The notes under the pieces were generated by a model. That model was not told the origin of the DNA. It made no database searches and was given only the letters and a program-made list of their open reading frames with translations. From positions 1 through 58,224 of the forward strand of contig DATJSI010000142.1 of assembly GCA_035504215.1 (NCBI GenBank): a DNA stretch of 58,224 nucleotides. Reading direction: 5' to 3'. Positions 10,001-19,693 of the stretch are shown here, in pieces. Origin of the DNA: Mycobacteriales bacterium (GTDB taxonomy: Bacteria > Actinomycetota > Actinomycetes > JAFAQI01). Both the position numbers and the translations under genes were made by a program. Numbering within the stretch: position 1 is the first letter of the stretch; each line of letters begins with the position of its first letter.

Positions 10001-11094
10001 ATCGCGGCAAGCGGGCCGATCGAGGCGACGTGACCGAACGTGGTGAGGACCAGGCCGGCCGCCAGGCAGGTGCCGAGGAAGAACCGGTTCCGCGTGCGCC
10101 GCAACGAGATCCCGATCAGGCCCGCGGCAGCGACCACCGCGGTCGCGAAGACGACCGTGCGCTGGGTCACGAAGATGTAGCCGGCCGGCCACACGTTGCT
10201 GCCGAGGTAGGCCTCCCAGTGCTCGGCTCCGCGCAGCGTGGTCGCGAGCGACGTGGGGCTCGTGGTGACGGCCGCCGACTCGATCCAGTTCAGGAACGGC
10301 GGGCTGTACTTGCCGAGCACGAGCAGCGGCACGGTCCACCACAGGCAGGAGAGCGCCACGGCGAGCGTCCACCACCGGGCAAGAGCGGCGCGGCGCGGCC
10401 CGCGTTCGCGGGTCAGCAGCCACAGCACGGGAACCGGCAGGATCGCCAGCGTCGCGGCGGCGTTCGTCCCGCCGGCGAACAGTAACGCGATGCCGGACAG
10501 CGCCGCCGCCCGGCGGGGCGATCCCTCCCGGGCCCCTTGCACCAGCGGGATCAGAACCCAGGGGAGCGCGACGACGGGCAACAGCTCGGAGGAGATGATC
10601 CCGATCTCCATGAGCATCCGCGGGGCGAGCGCGTAGGTCAGCCCGGCCGCGACCCGCGGCCACCAGCCGGCAACGCCGAGCAGTCGGGACAGCCGGAACG
10701 TGCCGAGGAACGCGCCGACGAGAAGTGCCGACTCCCAGGTCCGCTGGACGATCCACGCCGGCACGTGGGCCAGGTAACCGAGCAGGAAGAACGGGCCCAT
10801 CGGGAACAGGTAGCCGTAGGCCTGGTTCTGCAGGGTGCCCGCGTCGGCGGTCGGGTCCCAGGCCGTGGCAGCGGTCACCAGGAAGCGCCAGGGCGCCACG
10901 ACGAGGTCGAGCTTGGTGTCGGCGGCGATCAGTCCCGAGCTCTGGGTGAACACCAGCAACGTGATGGCCAGGCCGACCGCAGCGAGGCGAAGCCGTTGCA
11001 CGGAGGGCGACGGCGCGGTCCAGGTGATGGTGCGCCAGCCGGGGCGCTGCGACCAGCGACGCCAGCGGCCGGCGGCTTGGCTCAGTACGGCCAT
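6889..11094 (-). CDS. aftD: Alpha-(1->3)-arabinofuranosyltransferase AftD homologue
   Basis: A 1401-residue membrane enzyme. The N-terminal half has about 11 hydrophobic helices with DTKLDLVVAPWRFL in the first outer loop and NQAYGYLFPMGPFFLLGYL next, both characteristic of AftD (DUF3367). AftD uses decaprenyl-phosphoarabinose to branch arabinan in mycobacteria. The large outer part contains a discoidin-like carbohydrate-binding stretch (WSALDGNLFTAWR, QWLQVDLA) and a second similar one (DGTPDTGWIA). Three or four helices close the C terminus. ATG 11094 overlaps the upstream methyltransferase by 13 bases. Length matches the family. Whether the organism makes arabinogalactan or another arabinan is not shown. 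Confidence 0.88.
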   Translation of the reverse strand: MAVLSQAAGRWRRWSQRPGWRTITWTAPSPSVQRLRLAAVGLAITLLVFTQSSGLIAADTKLDLVVAPWRFLVTAATAWDPTADAGTLQNQAYGYLFPMGPFFLLGYLAHVPAWIVQRTWESALLVGAFLGTFRLSRLLGVAGWWPRVAAGLTYALAPRMLMEIGIISSELLPVVALPWVLIPLVQGAREGSPRRAAALSGIALLFAGGTNAAATLAILPVPVLWLLTRERGPRRAALARWWTLAVALSCLWWTVPLLVLGKYSPPFLNWIESAAVTTSPTSLATTLRGAEHWEAYLGSNVWPAGYIFVTQRTVVFATAVVAAAGLIGISLRRTRNRFFLGTCLAAGLVLTTFGHVASIGPLAAMTERTSLDGALNAFRNIHKFDPVLRLPIAIGVGQLVAAGIERWGRRARQPRPGRADPLVTGTVAALCIAVAAIAPALTGTLIPELHAVNDPSWWHQAADWLGDQGDGRALVVPGAAQPIYLWGSPRDDALQPLATSPWTVRDSIPLANAGYIRLLDEVDAELAAGQADPSLAEVLARSGIRYVVVRNDLDTTASDATPLQFVYSTLDNSAGFRKVKSFGPNLISGSNPNELTDSGALPPSAAITVYADTAWTGDVALLPTSQAVVANGSADNLADLTAAGVSPDQPVIFAPAELPPGAGPPSTALTDGIRRREFAFGGIGGYSATMTANQPYTLARAAHDYLPTPSPPLSTTSYLGIKDVLASSSGASANAAINVSAANGPWSALDGNLFTAWRVGAYAGAIGQWLQVDLAAQLDLSTASIAFAGLANGYPDRIRVTTAAGRLDQTVVPDGLPQTIRLPAGETGFVRITLLHMADGSSGRAAGIAELSIPGVLAARTLDVPGSGRPDLVAFSLEAGNRSDCLTVNAAPACDPAWSANGEEDGSLDRTFTLSGTATYDTRALVTLRPGAALNQVLDRGQPLTAVASSVDSSDPRSRPEAAVDGTPDTGWIAAPRDLKPTLTVTMQKAHRLTGIELTPYAGAPARAPVEVQVTAGSSQVTRVVPSDGVIHFAHPVRARSVRIHVIRAALRITTIPGSTRPQFLPVGIGEVDLLGRHVPHAIPRQKFRLGCRAGVTLGIDGVPVPMHVSAPMSTALAGDALPAVPCRVHGDRKLGLPPAWQRLAAGRNRVTLDASAVTDPQSIELRLVGQPARPAPVALPVHQLLWTASNRAVGVDTKVAALLVVHENANPGWHATYDGRALTAVTVDGWQQAWLVPAGAHGVVHLRFAPQKTFAIGLLAGAAAALVLIGLAIRRPARRWRARAPAARARPARAHRWLGVAMVVLSLLLLGSVAGLVVAAALLAIAWYAPQRFRGRALVGLAIAASAAVTVLETAATAASSHPLAGSAGGQLLCLVAVGAVLCRCLLGGGRPPRAGEAPQ

Positions 11095-11840
11095 TCGCGG
11101 CCGGGGTGCCCGAGTCGGCGCGCGAGCGGATAGGCCCGAGCGGTCAGGGCGCACTTCACCGCGACCATTCTCGAGAAGTAGCCGAGCTGGGCAAGCTGGC
11201 GAGCGGTGTTGCGCAGCCGCGCGGCTCGCCGCACCTGGCGGCGGCGGTACTCGACGAGCGAGCCGTCCCGGCCGACGTACTCGAACCGCGCACCGAAGAC
11301 GAGCAGCCGTAGCTGTGCCGCGGTCACGCCGATCGCGTTGAACGCGTCATGGATCAGCAGGCTGCCCCGCGGCGCTACCCGGCTGCCCCACTGCGCGATG
11401 TCGTCCCGGGCGGGTGAGTACCGGTGCGCGCCGTCGATGTAGAGCAGGTCGATCAGACCGGTCACGTCGCCGTGCGCGGCGCTCGATGCCTTCCGGACGT
11501 GTCGGACCCGCTCCGCCACTCCTGCTGCAACGAGGTTTGCGGTGAAACGCATGTGGTCGGCGTCCCCGCGCTCGGCATCAGGAGCGATCTCGCCCGGGCC
11601 GCGGTCGCCGCCACCGTGTGGGTCGATCGCCACGACCGAGACCGTCTCATGAGCACCGCGGGCGAGCACGATCGTCGACCGGCCGCGAAACGAGCCGATC
11701 TCCACGATCTGCCCCGAGTCGGGCACCCGCCGCGCGGCCCGCCACAGGCGCAGCGCCTGCGCATCGGTCATCCAGCCATCGACCGCCGCGACGGCGGCGA
11801 GCGCACCGTCGAAGCCGTCGTCACCGGGCCGGTCGAGCAT
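11082..11840 (-). CDS. Class I SAM-dependent methyltransferase (Methyltransf_24 type)
   Basis: A 252-residue protein. Motif I is IVEIGSFRGRSTIVLA (residues 45-60), followed by VVAIDPHGGG for ribose binding and LLYIDGAHRYSPARDDI, the IDGxH signature of the Methyltransf_24/macrocin O-methyltransferase-like group. This group often methylates sugar hydroxyls. Its end overlaps the aftD start by 13 bases, so the two are probably one transcript. The C-terminal 60 residues are Arg-rich and may be membrane associated. Confidence 0.8.
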   Translation of the reverse strand: MLDRPGDDGFDGALAAVAAVDGWMTDAQALRLWRAARRVPDSGQIVEIGSFRGRSTIVLARGAHETVSVVAIDPHGGGDRGPGEIAPDAERGDADHMRFTANLVAAGVAERVRHVRKASSAAHGDVTGLIDLLYIDGAHRYSPARDDIAQWGSRVAPRGSLLIHDAFNAIGVTAAQLRLLVFGARFEYVGRDGSLVEYRRRQVRRAARLRNTARQLAQLGYFSRMVAVKCALTARAYPLARRLGHPGREWPY

Positions 11841-11885
11841 CGAGACGGACAGTAGTCGACGAGATGTCGCGAAACCGCGCTTCGG

Positions 11886-12740
11886 TCACGTCGGCCGATG
11901 TGTCACGAAGATCGCTGTGCCCGGGATGATCGCGCCGCGAAGCCGGCTCCACTGCCCCCACGGCCGTAGGTGATCGGGCGGCCACTCGGGTTCGACGACG
12001 TCGTCGATCACCAGCCCGGCCGCCACCAGCTCCCTGACTCGGTCGCCGATCGTGCGGTGGTGCTCGACGTACGTCGCCTTGCCGTCCTGGTCCTGTTCGA
12101 CGTAGGGCTGGCGGTCGAAGTACGACGTGCGCGCGGTCAGGCCGGCCGGTCCGGGATCGTCCGGGAAGCACCAGCGCACCGGGTGGGTGACGGAGAAGAC
12201 CCAGCGCCCGCCCGGCCGCAGCACGCGGGCGACCTCCGCCATGATCGCGGCCGAGTCCGTGGCAAAGGGCACGGCGCCGAACGCCGAGCAGGCGAGATCG
12301 AAGCTCGCGTCGGCGAACGGGAGCCGCTGGGCGTCCGCCTGGATCGCCGGCACCGAGATCCCGGTGCGCCGGTCCAGGGCCGCGCCGTGGGCGAGCTGCG
12401 CGCCGGACAGGTCGATCCCGATCGGCGCCGCGCCCCGGGCGACCAGCCACCGGCTGCACTGCCCGGCCCCGCATCCGACCTCGAGCACGCGCTTGCCCGT
12501 CACGTCGCCGAGCAGCCCCGCGGTGGTCTCGCGCAGCCCTTCGGGGCACCACAGGAAGTCCACGTCGCCGAGGAACTCACCGTGCTCGGCCTGATAGTCC
12601 TGGGCGGTCGCGTCCCACCAGGACCGGCTGGCCCGGCGGCTTTCGGCCGCGTCGACCAGCCGGCGGACCGGGTCGATGACCGCCGCCACGGGCTGCTCGG
12701 CATCGCCGTCGGGGCGTTCGACTCCGCTCACAAGCACCAT
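11886..12740 (-). CDS. Class I SAM-dependent methyltransferase
   Basis: A 284-residue protein. Motif I is [15 protein letters not shown] (about 75-89), then [26 protein letters not shown] and [17 protein letters not shown], a full Methyltransf_11 set. It is often found beside rpsA in actinobacteria and its substrate is unknown. The start at 12740 ([10 protein letters not shown]) is preferred because an earlier start would run through the palindromes of the rpsA leader. It is divergent from rpsA. Confidence 0.82.
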   Translation of the reverse strand: MVLVSGVERPDGDAEQPVAAVIDPVRRLVDAAESRRASRSWWDATAQDYQAEHGEFLGDVDFLWCPEGLRETTAGLLGDVTGKRVLEVGCGAGQCSRWLVARGAAPIGIDLSGAQLAHGAALDRRTGISVPAIQADAQRLPFADASFDLACSAFGAVPFATDSAAIMAEVARVLRPGGRWVFSVTHPVRWCFPDDPGPAGLTARTSYFDRQPYVEQDQDGKATYVEHHRTIGDRVRELVAAGLVIDDVVEPEWPPDHLRPWGQWSRLRGAIIPGTAIFVTHRPT

Positions 12741-12746
12741 TAGACT
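12717..12746 (+). promoter_or_regulatory. Candidate rpsA promoter
   Basis: TTCGAC (12717-12722) and TAGACT (12741-12746) are 18 bases apart. It would give a leader of about 103 bases before the rpsA ATG and overlaps the first codons of the divergent methyltransferase. Found by eye. Confidence 0.3.
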
Positions 12747-12759
12747 CGCTGGTCGCGCC

Positions 12760-12771
12760 GCGGGATCCCGC
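12760..12771. repeat. 12-bp perfect palindrome upstream of rpsA
   Basis: GCGGGATCCCGC is fully symmetric. It lies between the divergent methyltransferase and rpsA, just after the candidate -10. It may be an operator or part of the leader fold. Confidence 0.45.
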
Positions 12772-12784
12772 AGCGTGCCCCAGT

Positions 12785-12821
12785 GACACCGTGCGGTTGG
12801 GAATCCTTCGGACACGGTGTC
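12785..12821 (+). promoter_or_regulatory. Hairpin in the rpsA 5' leader
   Basis: GACACCGTG (12785-12793) and CACGGTGTC (12813-12821) form a perfect 9-bp stem with a 19-base loop, ending 34 bases before the rpsA ATG. S1 autoregulates through its leader in Escherichia coli, so a control structure is possible. GACAC is also the core of the WhiA-binding motif described in Streptomyces. Both readings are inference. Confidence 0.5.
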
Positions 12822-12855
12822 CCCTAGACGATGTCCGTCCGGAGACCCCTACTAC

Positions 12856-14460
12856 ATGACTACCGCCGTCGCAGACGCCAACGCCAACCCCCACCCGTAC
12901 GCCCAGGTCGCCATCAACGACATCGGCAGCTCCGAGGACTTCCTCGCCGCCATCGACGGCACGATCAAGGAGTTCAACGACGGCGACATCGTCGAGGGCG
13001 TCATTGTCCGCGTCGATCGCGACGAGGTTCTCCTCGACATCGGCTACAAGACCGAAGGCGTGATCCCCAGCCGTGAGCTGTCGATCAAGCATGACGTCGA
13101 CCCCAACGAGGTCGTCTCCGTCGGTGACTCGGTCGAGGCCCTTGTGCTCCAGAAGGAGGACAAGGAGGGCCGGCTGATCCTGTCCAAGAAGCGCGCGCAG
13201 TACGAGCGCGCGTGGGGCACGATCGAGCAGATCAAGGAAGAGGACGGGATCGTCACCGGCACGGTGATCGAGGTCGTCAAGGGCGGGCTGATCCTCGACA
13301 TCGGGCTGCGCGGGTTCCTTCCGGCTTCCCTGGTCGAGATGCGCAGGGTCCGCGACCTCCAGCCGTACGTCGGCAAGGAGCTCGAGGCCAAGATCATCGA
13401 GCTGGACAAGAACCGCAACAACGTCGTGCTGTCCCGCCGGGCCTGGCTGGAGCAGACCCAGAGCGAGGTGCGGCAGAACTTCCTGACCCAGCTGCTCAAG
13501 GGCCAGGTGCGCAAGGGCGTGGTCTCCTCGATCGTCAACTTCGGCGCGTTCGTCGACCTCGGCGGTGTCGATGGTCTCGTGCACGTCTCCGAACTGTCCT
13601 GGAAGCACATCGACCACCCGAGCGAGGTCGTCGAGGTCGGCCAGGAGGTCACCGTCGAGGTGCTCGATGTCGACATGGACCGCGAGCGCGTGTCCCTGTC
13701 GCTGAAGGCGACTCAGGAAGACCCGTGGCAGGCCTTCGCCCGCACTCACGCGATCGGGCAGGTCGTGCCCGGCCGGGTCACCAAGCTGGTGCCGTTCGGT
13801 GCGTTCGTCCGCGTCGCGGAGGGCATCGAGGGCCTCGTGCACATCTCGGAGCTGGCCGAGCGGCATGTCGAGATCCCGGAGCAGGTCGTCAACGTCGGCG
13901 ACGAGATCTTCGTCAAGGTGATCGACATCGACCTCGAGCGGCGGCGGATCTCGCTGTCGCTCAAGCAGGCCAACGAGGGCACTGTCGGCGAGGCGGTTGC
14001 CGACCACTTCGACCCGACCCAGTACGGCATGCCCGCGCAGTACGACGACGCGGGCAACTACATCTACCCGGAGGGCTTCGACTCGGAGACCAACGAGTGG
14101 AAGCCGGGCTACGAGACCCAGCAGGCCGAGTGGGAGGCGCAGTACGCCAAAGCCCACGAGCGCTGGGAGGCACACCAGAAGCAGATGGCGTCCGCCCAGG
14201 CCGCCGACGCCGAGGCGGCCGAGGCTGCGTCGTACACCTCGGAGCCGACCGAGGGTGAGCCGGCGAGCGCCGGGACGCTGGCGAGCGACGAGGCGTTGGC
14301 CGAGCTGCGCCGCAAGCTGACCGGCGGCGACGAGGACCAGGCCGACGAGGGCCAGGGTGACGCGGCCGCCGACGAGGCCGCGGGCGAGCAGTCGCCGGCT
14401 GCGGAGGCGAGCGCCGACGAAACGGCCGGCGAAGGCTCCGACGCCTCCGCCGAGGAGTAG
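12856..14460 (+). CDS. rpsA: 30S ribosomal protein S1
   Basis: A 534-residue RNA-binding ribosomal protein that helps load mRNA on the 30S subunit. Four S1 (OB-fold) repeats are visible: [21 protein letters not shown] (about 38), [21 protein letters not shown] (about 130), [21 protein letters not shown] with LVHVSELSW (about 220), and [21 protein letters not shown] with LVHISELAE (about 305). Four repeats plus an acidic Glu/Ala-rich tail from residue 430 is the actinobacterial form. The ATG at 12856 follows GGAG at 12840-12843 at a rather long 12-base spacing. coaE follows 16 bases on. Confidence 0.97.
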   Translation: MTTAVADANANPHPYAQVAINDIGSSEDFLAAIDGTIKEFNDGDIVEGVIVRVDRDEVLLDIGYKTEGVIPSRELSIKHDVDPNEVVSVGDSVEALVLQKEDKEGRLILSKKRAQYERAWGTIEQIKEEDGIVTGTVIEVVKGGLILDIGLRGFLPASLVEMRRVRDLQPYVGKELEAKIIELDKNRNNVVLSRRAWLEQTQSEVRQNFLTQLLKGQVRKGVVSSIVNFGAFVDLGGVDGLVHVSELSWKHIDHPSEVVEVGQEVTVEVLDVDMDRERVSLSLKATQEDPWQAFARTHAIGQVVPGRVTKLVPFGAFVRVAEGIEGLVHISELAERHVEIPEQVVNVGDEIFVKVIDIDLERRRISLSLKQANEGTVGEAVADHFDPTQYGMPAQYDDAGNYIYPEGFDSETNEWKPGYETQQAEWEAQYAKAHERWEAHQKQMASAQAADAEAAEAASYTSEPTEGEPASAGTLASDEALAELRRKLTGGDEDQADEGQGDAAADEAAGEQSPAAEASADETAGEGSDASAEE

Positions 14461-14476
14461 CTCCCGCGGCACCGGC

Positions 14477-15082
14477 GTGCGCAACGTTGGGCTGACCGGC
14501 GGGATCGGCGCCGGCAAGAGTGAGGTGACGCGGCGATTCGCCGCGCGCGGCGCGACCATCGTGGATGCCGACGCGATCGCGCGCGAGGTCGTCGCGCCCG
14601 GCACACCCGGGCTCGAGGCGGTCGTTGCCGAGTTCGGCCCCCGTGTCAGGGCCGGTGACGGCTCGCTGGACCGGGAGCGGGTGGCGACCATCGTGTTCGA
14701 CGACCCGGCGGCGCTCGCGCGCCTGAACGCAATCGTCCATCCGCTGGTGGCCGAGCGGACCACGGAGCTGGTCGCAGCGGCGGCCGCCGCGGACCCACGC
14801 GCGATCGTCGTTCATGACGTCCCTCTGATCGTCGAAGCGGGCATCCGCGACCGTTATGACGTCGTGGTCGTCGTGGACGCGCCGGTGGAGGTGCAGATCG
14901 ACCGGCTGGTCAGCCGCCGCGGGATGAGCGAGGACGCCGCCCGCGCCCGGATTGCAGCCCAGGCGGACCGCGCCGACCGGCTGGCGATTGCCGACTTCGT
15001 CATCGTCAACGACGGTGACCTCGATGCGCTCGACCCGCAGGTCGACGCCGTGTGGTCCGCGCTGCAGGCCGACGCCGGCTGA
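14477..15082 (+). CDS. coaE: Dephospho-CoA kinase
   Basis: A 201-residue cytosolic kinase for the last step of coenzyme A synthesis, phosphorylating dephospho-CoA on the ribose 3'-hydroxyl with ATP. The N terminus starts with the P-loop [13 protein letters not shown], followed by [27 protein letters not shown] and DVPLIVEAG, all typical of CoaE. GTG 14477 was chosen because it puts the P-loop at residue 5 and gives the family length. The rpsA-coaE-uvrB order is common in actinobacteria. Confidence 0.95.
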   Translation: MRNVGLTGGIGAGKSEVTRRFAARGATIVDADAIAREVVAPGTPGLEAVVAEFGPRVRAGDGSLDRERVATIVFDDPAALARLNAIVHPLVAERTTELVAAAAAADPRAIVVHDVPLIVEAGIRDRYDVVVVVDAPVEVQIDRLVSRRGMSEDAARARIAAQADRADRLAIADFVIVNDGDLDALDPQVDAVWSALQADAG

Positions 15083-15099
15083 GCGGGCGCAGCGGCCGG

Positions 15100-15129
15100 T
15101 TGGGAAGTGTCGGGGGTCCGGCGTACGTT
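15100..15129 (+). promoter_or_regulatory. Candidate promoter for a leaderless uvrB transcript
   Basis: TTGGGA (15100-15105) and TACGTT (15124-15129) are separated by 18 bases. The -10 ends 8 bases before the uvrB GTG, and no ribosome-binding site is visible, so the mRNA may begin at or next to the start codon. No actinobacterial LexA box (GAAC-N4-GTTC) is seen. Confidence 0.4.
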
Positions 15130-15137
15130 CTGATGCT

Positions 15138-17237
<2,100 letters not shown>

Positions 17238-17249
<12 letters not shown>

Positions 17250-17340
17250 GCTGCACGCTGCCGGCGTTCTCGGTCGCTTGCGTGCCATAAGCACGCGGCG
17301 CTCCCTGCGGCCTTGGCAGTGCGCAGCTCAGCCCGGAAGG
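17238..17340. repeat. 18-bp inverted repeat spanning the uvrB stop codon
   Basis: CCTTCCGGGCTGAGCTGC (17238-17255) includes the last codons and stop of uvrB. Its exact reverse complement is at 17323-17340 and again at 17419-17436, within the tandem repeat copies. The RNA could fold the end of uvrB into a long hairpin that may act as a terminator or protect the mRNA end. Confidence 0.75.
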
Positions 17341-17520
17341 TGCCTGGGTCCCCGCTGCCGGCGTTCTCGCCTCCTTGCGTGCGCCAGCACGCGGCGTCGG
17401 CTGCGGCCTTGGCAGCGCGCAGCTCAGCCCGGAAGGTGCCTGGGTCCCCGCTGCCGGCGTTCTCGCCTCCTTGCGTGCGCCAGCATGCGGCGCTCCCTGC
17501 GGCCTTGGCAGCGCGCAGCT
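17258..17520. repeat. 96/97-bp tandem repeat, 2.7 copies
   Basis: Copies begin at 17258 (97 bp), 17355 (96 bp) and 17451 (70 bp, partial), each opening with CTGCCGGCGTTCTCG. Every copy has a small hairpin, GCGTGC-loop-GCACGC. The loop varies (CATAA or GCCA), and the third copy reads GCATGC, which still pairs through a G-U. Complete copies end with GCAGCTCAGCCCGGAAGG, the inverse of the uvrB end. The stretch 17250-17595 holds no convincing gene. Because 96 is divisible by 3, a minus-strand reading frame stays open through it. Confidence 0.85.
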
Positions 17521-17595
17521 GGGTCATAGTCGCGGTCAACGAAGTGGTCGGGTCGGACGTTCGAAGTGCATAGGTCACCTGAAGGAGGCGGCGCG

Positions 17596-19164
17596 ATGAG
17601 ACGCCTGGTCATCCCGGCAGCCGCGGTCTCGACGGGCGCGGCGGTGATCGTGTCCGCCATCGCAGCACCCACGACCGGGCGGGCCGGCGCCGCTTTCGTC
17701 TCTCACGGCATCGCGGCCCGCGCGGCCGCGAGCTGCCAGTCGGCTCAACGACGCCCTTTCGACGAGCCGTTCACTGTGGTCGCCGCGGACAAGCGGCGCA
17801 ACGGAAGCGTCACGATCATCGAAGGGAACGACCCGTCCAAGAGGACCACGTTCGACGGCGGTGACTTCGGGCTCACGGGCACCGGTACGCAGCATTTTGG
17901 TGCCAGCCTGACGTCCGGCATGTTCAACGCGGACAACTACCGCGATCTCGCGATCGGCGTACCGGGTGCGACTGTGACGCCGAAGGGCGGGCGGCCGCAG
18001 CGCGGCGCAGGGGCGGTCGTGATCCTCTACGGCGGCCCGACGGGGCTCAGTGCCAGTGACTCGACCGTCATCACCCAGGACGCGGCGGGCCTTTCGGGGA
18101 CCGCGCACACCGGAGACGCCTTTGGCTCGGCGCTTGCCGCCGGACGGTTCACCGGCGGGCGCTACGACGACCTCGCCGTCGGCGCGCCGGGCGAGGATGG
18201 CGCAGATCATCGCGTGCTCACCGGACAGATCGATGTGCTGCCGGGTACGTCCGGCGGGTTGACCGCACGAGGGGCAGAGGTCGTTTCTAGGCACAGCGCC
18301 GGGATTCCGGGCTCGGTTCGGCAGTGGGGGTCGGTGCTCGCGGCCGGCCGGCTGACCGCGGCGAAGCGCGGCGATCTCATCGTCGGCATCCCAGGCGCAA
18401 AGGTGAACGGGCATCCGCGTGCCGGCCGGGTGGACATCGTCTACAGCACCGCGACCGGCTTCCGGCATCGACACAACCAGACCTTCACCGAGAACACGCC
18501 GGGCGTCCCCGGGCGGGTGACGGCCAACGCGCGTTTCGGCGCCTCGCTCGCGACCGGGTTCTTCACTTCGGCGCGGCGGGACGACCTTGCCATCGGTGCG
18601 CCGGACGCCACCGTTCGGTCGGTGCGCGATGCCGGCAGTGTCGACGTTCTCTACTCCCAGGACTCCGGCCTCACCACCCGGCGGGCCCAGTTGTTCACCC
18701 AGACCTTGCCGGGAGTCGGGACGGCCACAGGAACACGGCAATCGGGCATCGGCGCGCAGTTCGGGTCGGCACTCATCGCGGCCGGCACGCAGCGGTTCAC
18801 CAGGGAAGGAGGGGTGCCCTGCCGATTCCGGCGACGCCTCGTTGTCGGGGCGCCGGACGGCACCGGGCGCTACGGCCGAGGCATCAATGGGGGCGCGGCG
18901 ATCGTGGTCATCAAGGGCTCCGCAGCAGGCCTGACGGCGCGGGGGAGCCGGACCTTCGAAGACCCGGAGAACCCTGGCAAGGGCGGCACCGGATGGGGGT
19001 CGGTGCTCGGGACCGACGGGTGGTTCGTTGCGATCTTCCATCGCGAGCGGCTGAGTGGTGACCGGAGCGTCGATCAGATTGCGTTTCTGGATCTCGGCGG
19101 AGACCACGCGACGTTCGGAGTGCGCCCACGGACCGGCGTCGCGGCCACCGCGTTGACCCTCTGA
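17596..19164 (+). CDS. Secreted FG-GAP repeat (integrin alpha-like beta-propeller) protein
   Basis: A 522-residue exported protein. Residues 1-30 form a Sec signal peptide (MRRLVIPAAAVS..., Ala-rich, cleavage near GRAGA). Five or six repeats of about 60 residues follow, each with an FG/WG-x-x-L opening and a D-D-L-x-x-G-x-P-x blade end: FGASLTSG...DLAIGVPGA, FGSALAAG...DLAVGAPGE, WGSVLAAG...DLIVGIPGA, FGASLATG...DLAIGAPDA, FGSALIAA...LVVGAPDG. This is the FG-GAP beta-propeller seen in integrin alpha chains and bacterial surface proteins. A strong GAAGGAGG site precedes ATG 17596. Role unknown; ligand binding at the cell surface or medium is a guess. Confidence 0.85.
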   Translation: MRRLVIPAAAVSTGAAVIVSAIAAPTTGRAGAAFVSHGIAARAAASCQSAQRRPFDEPFTVVAADKRRNGSVTIIEGNDPSKRTTFDGGDFGLTGTGTQHFGASLTSGMFNADNYRDLAIGVPGATVTPKGGRPQRGAGAVVILYGGPTGLSASDSTVITQDAAGLSGTAHTGDAFGSALAAGRFTGGRYDDLAVGAPGEDGADHRVLTGQIDVLPGTSGGLTARGAEVVSRHSAGIPGSVRQWGSVLAAGRLTAAKRGDLIVGIPGAKVNGHPRAGRVDIVYSTATGFRHRHNQTFTENTPGVPGRVTANARFGASLATGFFTSARRDDLAIGAPDATVRSVRDAGSVDVLYSQDSGLTTRRAQLFTQTLPGVGTATGTRQSGIGAQFGSALIAAGTQRFTREGGVPCRFRRRLVVGAPDGTGRYGRGINGGAAIVVIKGSAAGLTARGSRTFEDPENPGKGGTGWGSVLGTDGWFVAIFHRERLSGDRSVDQIAFLDLGGDHATFGVRPRTGVAATALTL

Positions 19165-19266
19165 CCGTTGAGGCTGGGACCGGTCGCAAGCGGTGGCCAG
19201 TTCCTGACGGGTTGTGCAGGGCGCCCCATTTGTGGCCCGGCAGATTTTCCCGCGCCGCGATAGCGA

Positions 19267-19278
19267 GGGTGCGCACCC
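19267..19278. repeat. 12-bp perfect palindrome
   Basis: GGGTGCGCACCC is fully symmetric and lies 9 bases before the CRP-type site. It may be a second operator or chance in GC-rich DNA. Confidence 0.3.
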
Positions 19279-19287
19279 GGGAACACG

Positions 19288-19303
19288 TGTGATATGTCTC
19301 ACA
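19288..19303. promoter_or_regulatory. CRP/GlxR-type binding site
   Basis: TGTGA-N6-TCACA is an exact match to the CRP-family consensus, extended by one base pair on each side (GTGTGA...TCACAC). GlxR of Corynebacterium recognises the closely related TGTGA-NNTANN-TCACA. It lies 35 bases before the YjbR-like start, near where a promoter would be, so it could activate or block transcription. Confidence 0.65.
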
Positions 19304-19338
19304 CAAAGTTGCGGGGGAGGACTTCAGGGGGACGTGCG

Positions 19339-19677
19339 GTGACCCGCGATCAGTTGTTGACCTACTGCCTGGGCAAGCCCGGCGCCTGTCGTGACGAGCC
19401 CTGGGAGGGCGACGTCGTCGCGAAGGTCGGCGGGAAGATCTTCAGCTTCAACGGCGACACGACCATCGGCGTCAAGTGTGGCCGGGATCCGGACGAGGCG
19501 GCCGAGCTGCGCGAGCGCTACCCGAACGACGTCACGATGATGGCCTACATCGGCCGGTTCGGCTGGAACACCGTCCGGATCGACGGTGCGGTCCCGGAAG
19601 ACGAACTGATCGAGCTGATCGACGCGTCGTACGACAGCGTTGTCGCTGGTCTACCCCGGAGCAAACGCCCGACCTGA
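19339..19677 (+). CDS. MmcQ/YjbR family protein
   Basis: A 112-residue small protein. The N-terminal TRDQLLTYCLGKPGACRDEP, VVAKVGGKIFSF, VKCGRDPDEAAELRE and the final WNTVRIDGAVPEDELIELIDASYDSV follow the MmcQ/YjbR (CyaY-like) fold, whose molecular role is unclear although a DNA-binding-like fold has been reported. GTG 19339 is preferred because AGGGGGA lies 6 bases upstream; an ATG at 19294 would add 15 residues and fall inside the CRP-type site. It ends 16 bases before the convergent phospholipase gene. Confidence 0.82.
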   Translation: MTRDQLLTYCLGKPGACRDEPWEGDVVAKVGGKIFSFNGDTTIGVKCGRDPDEAAELRERYPNDVTMMAYIGRFGWNTVRIDGAVPEDELIELIDASYDSVVAGLPRSKRPT

Positions 19678-19693
19678 GCCGCTAGGTCGCCGA

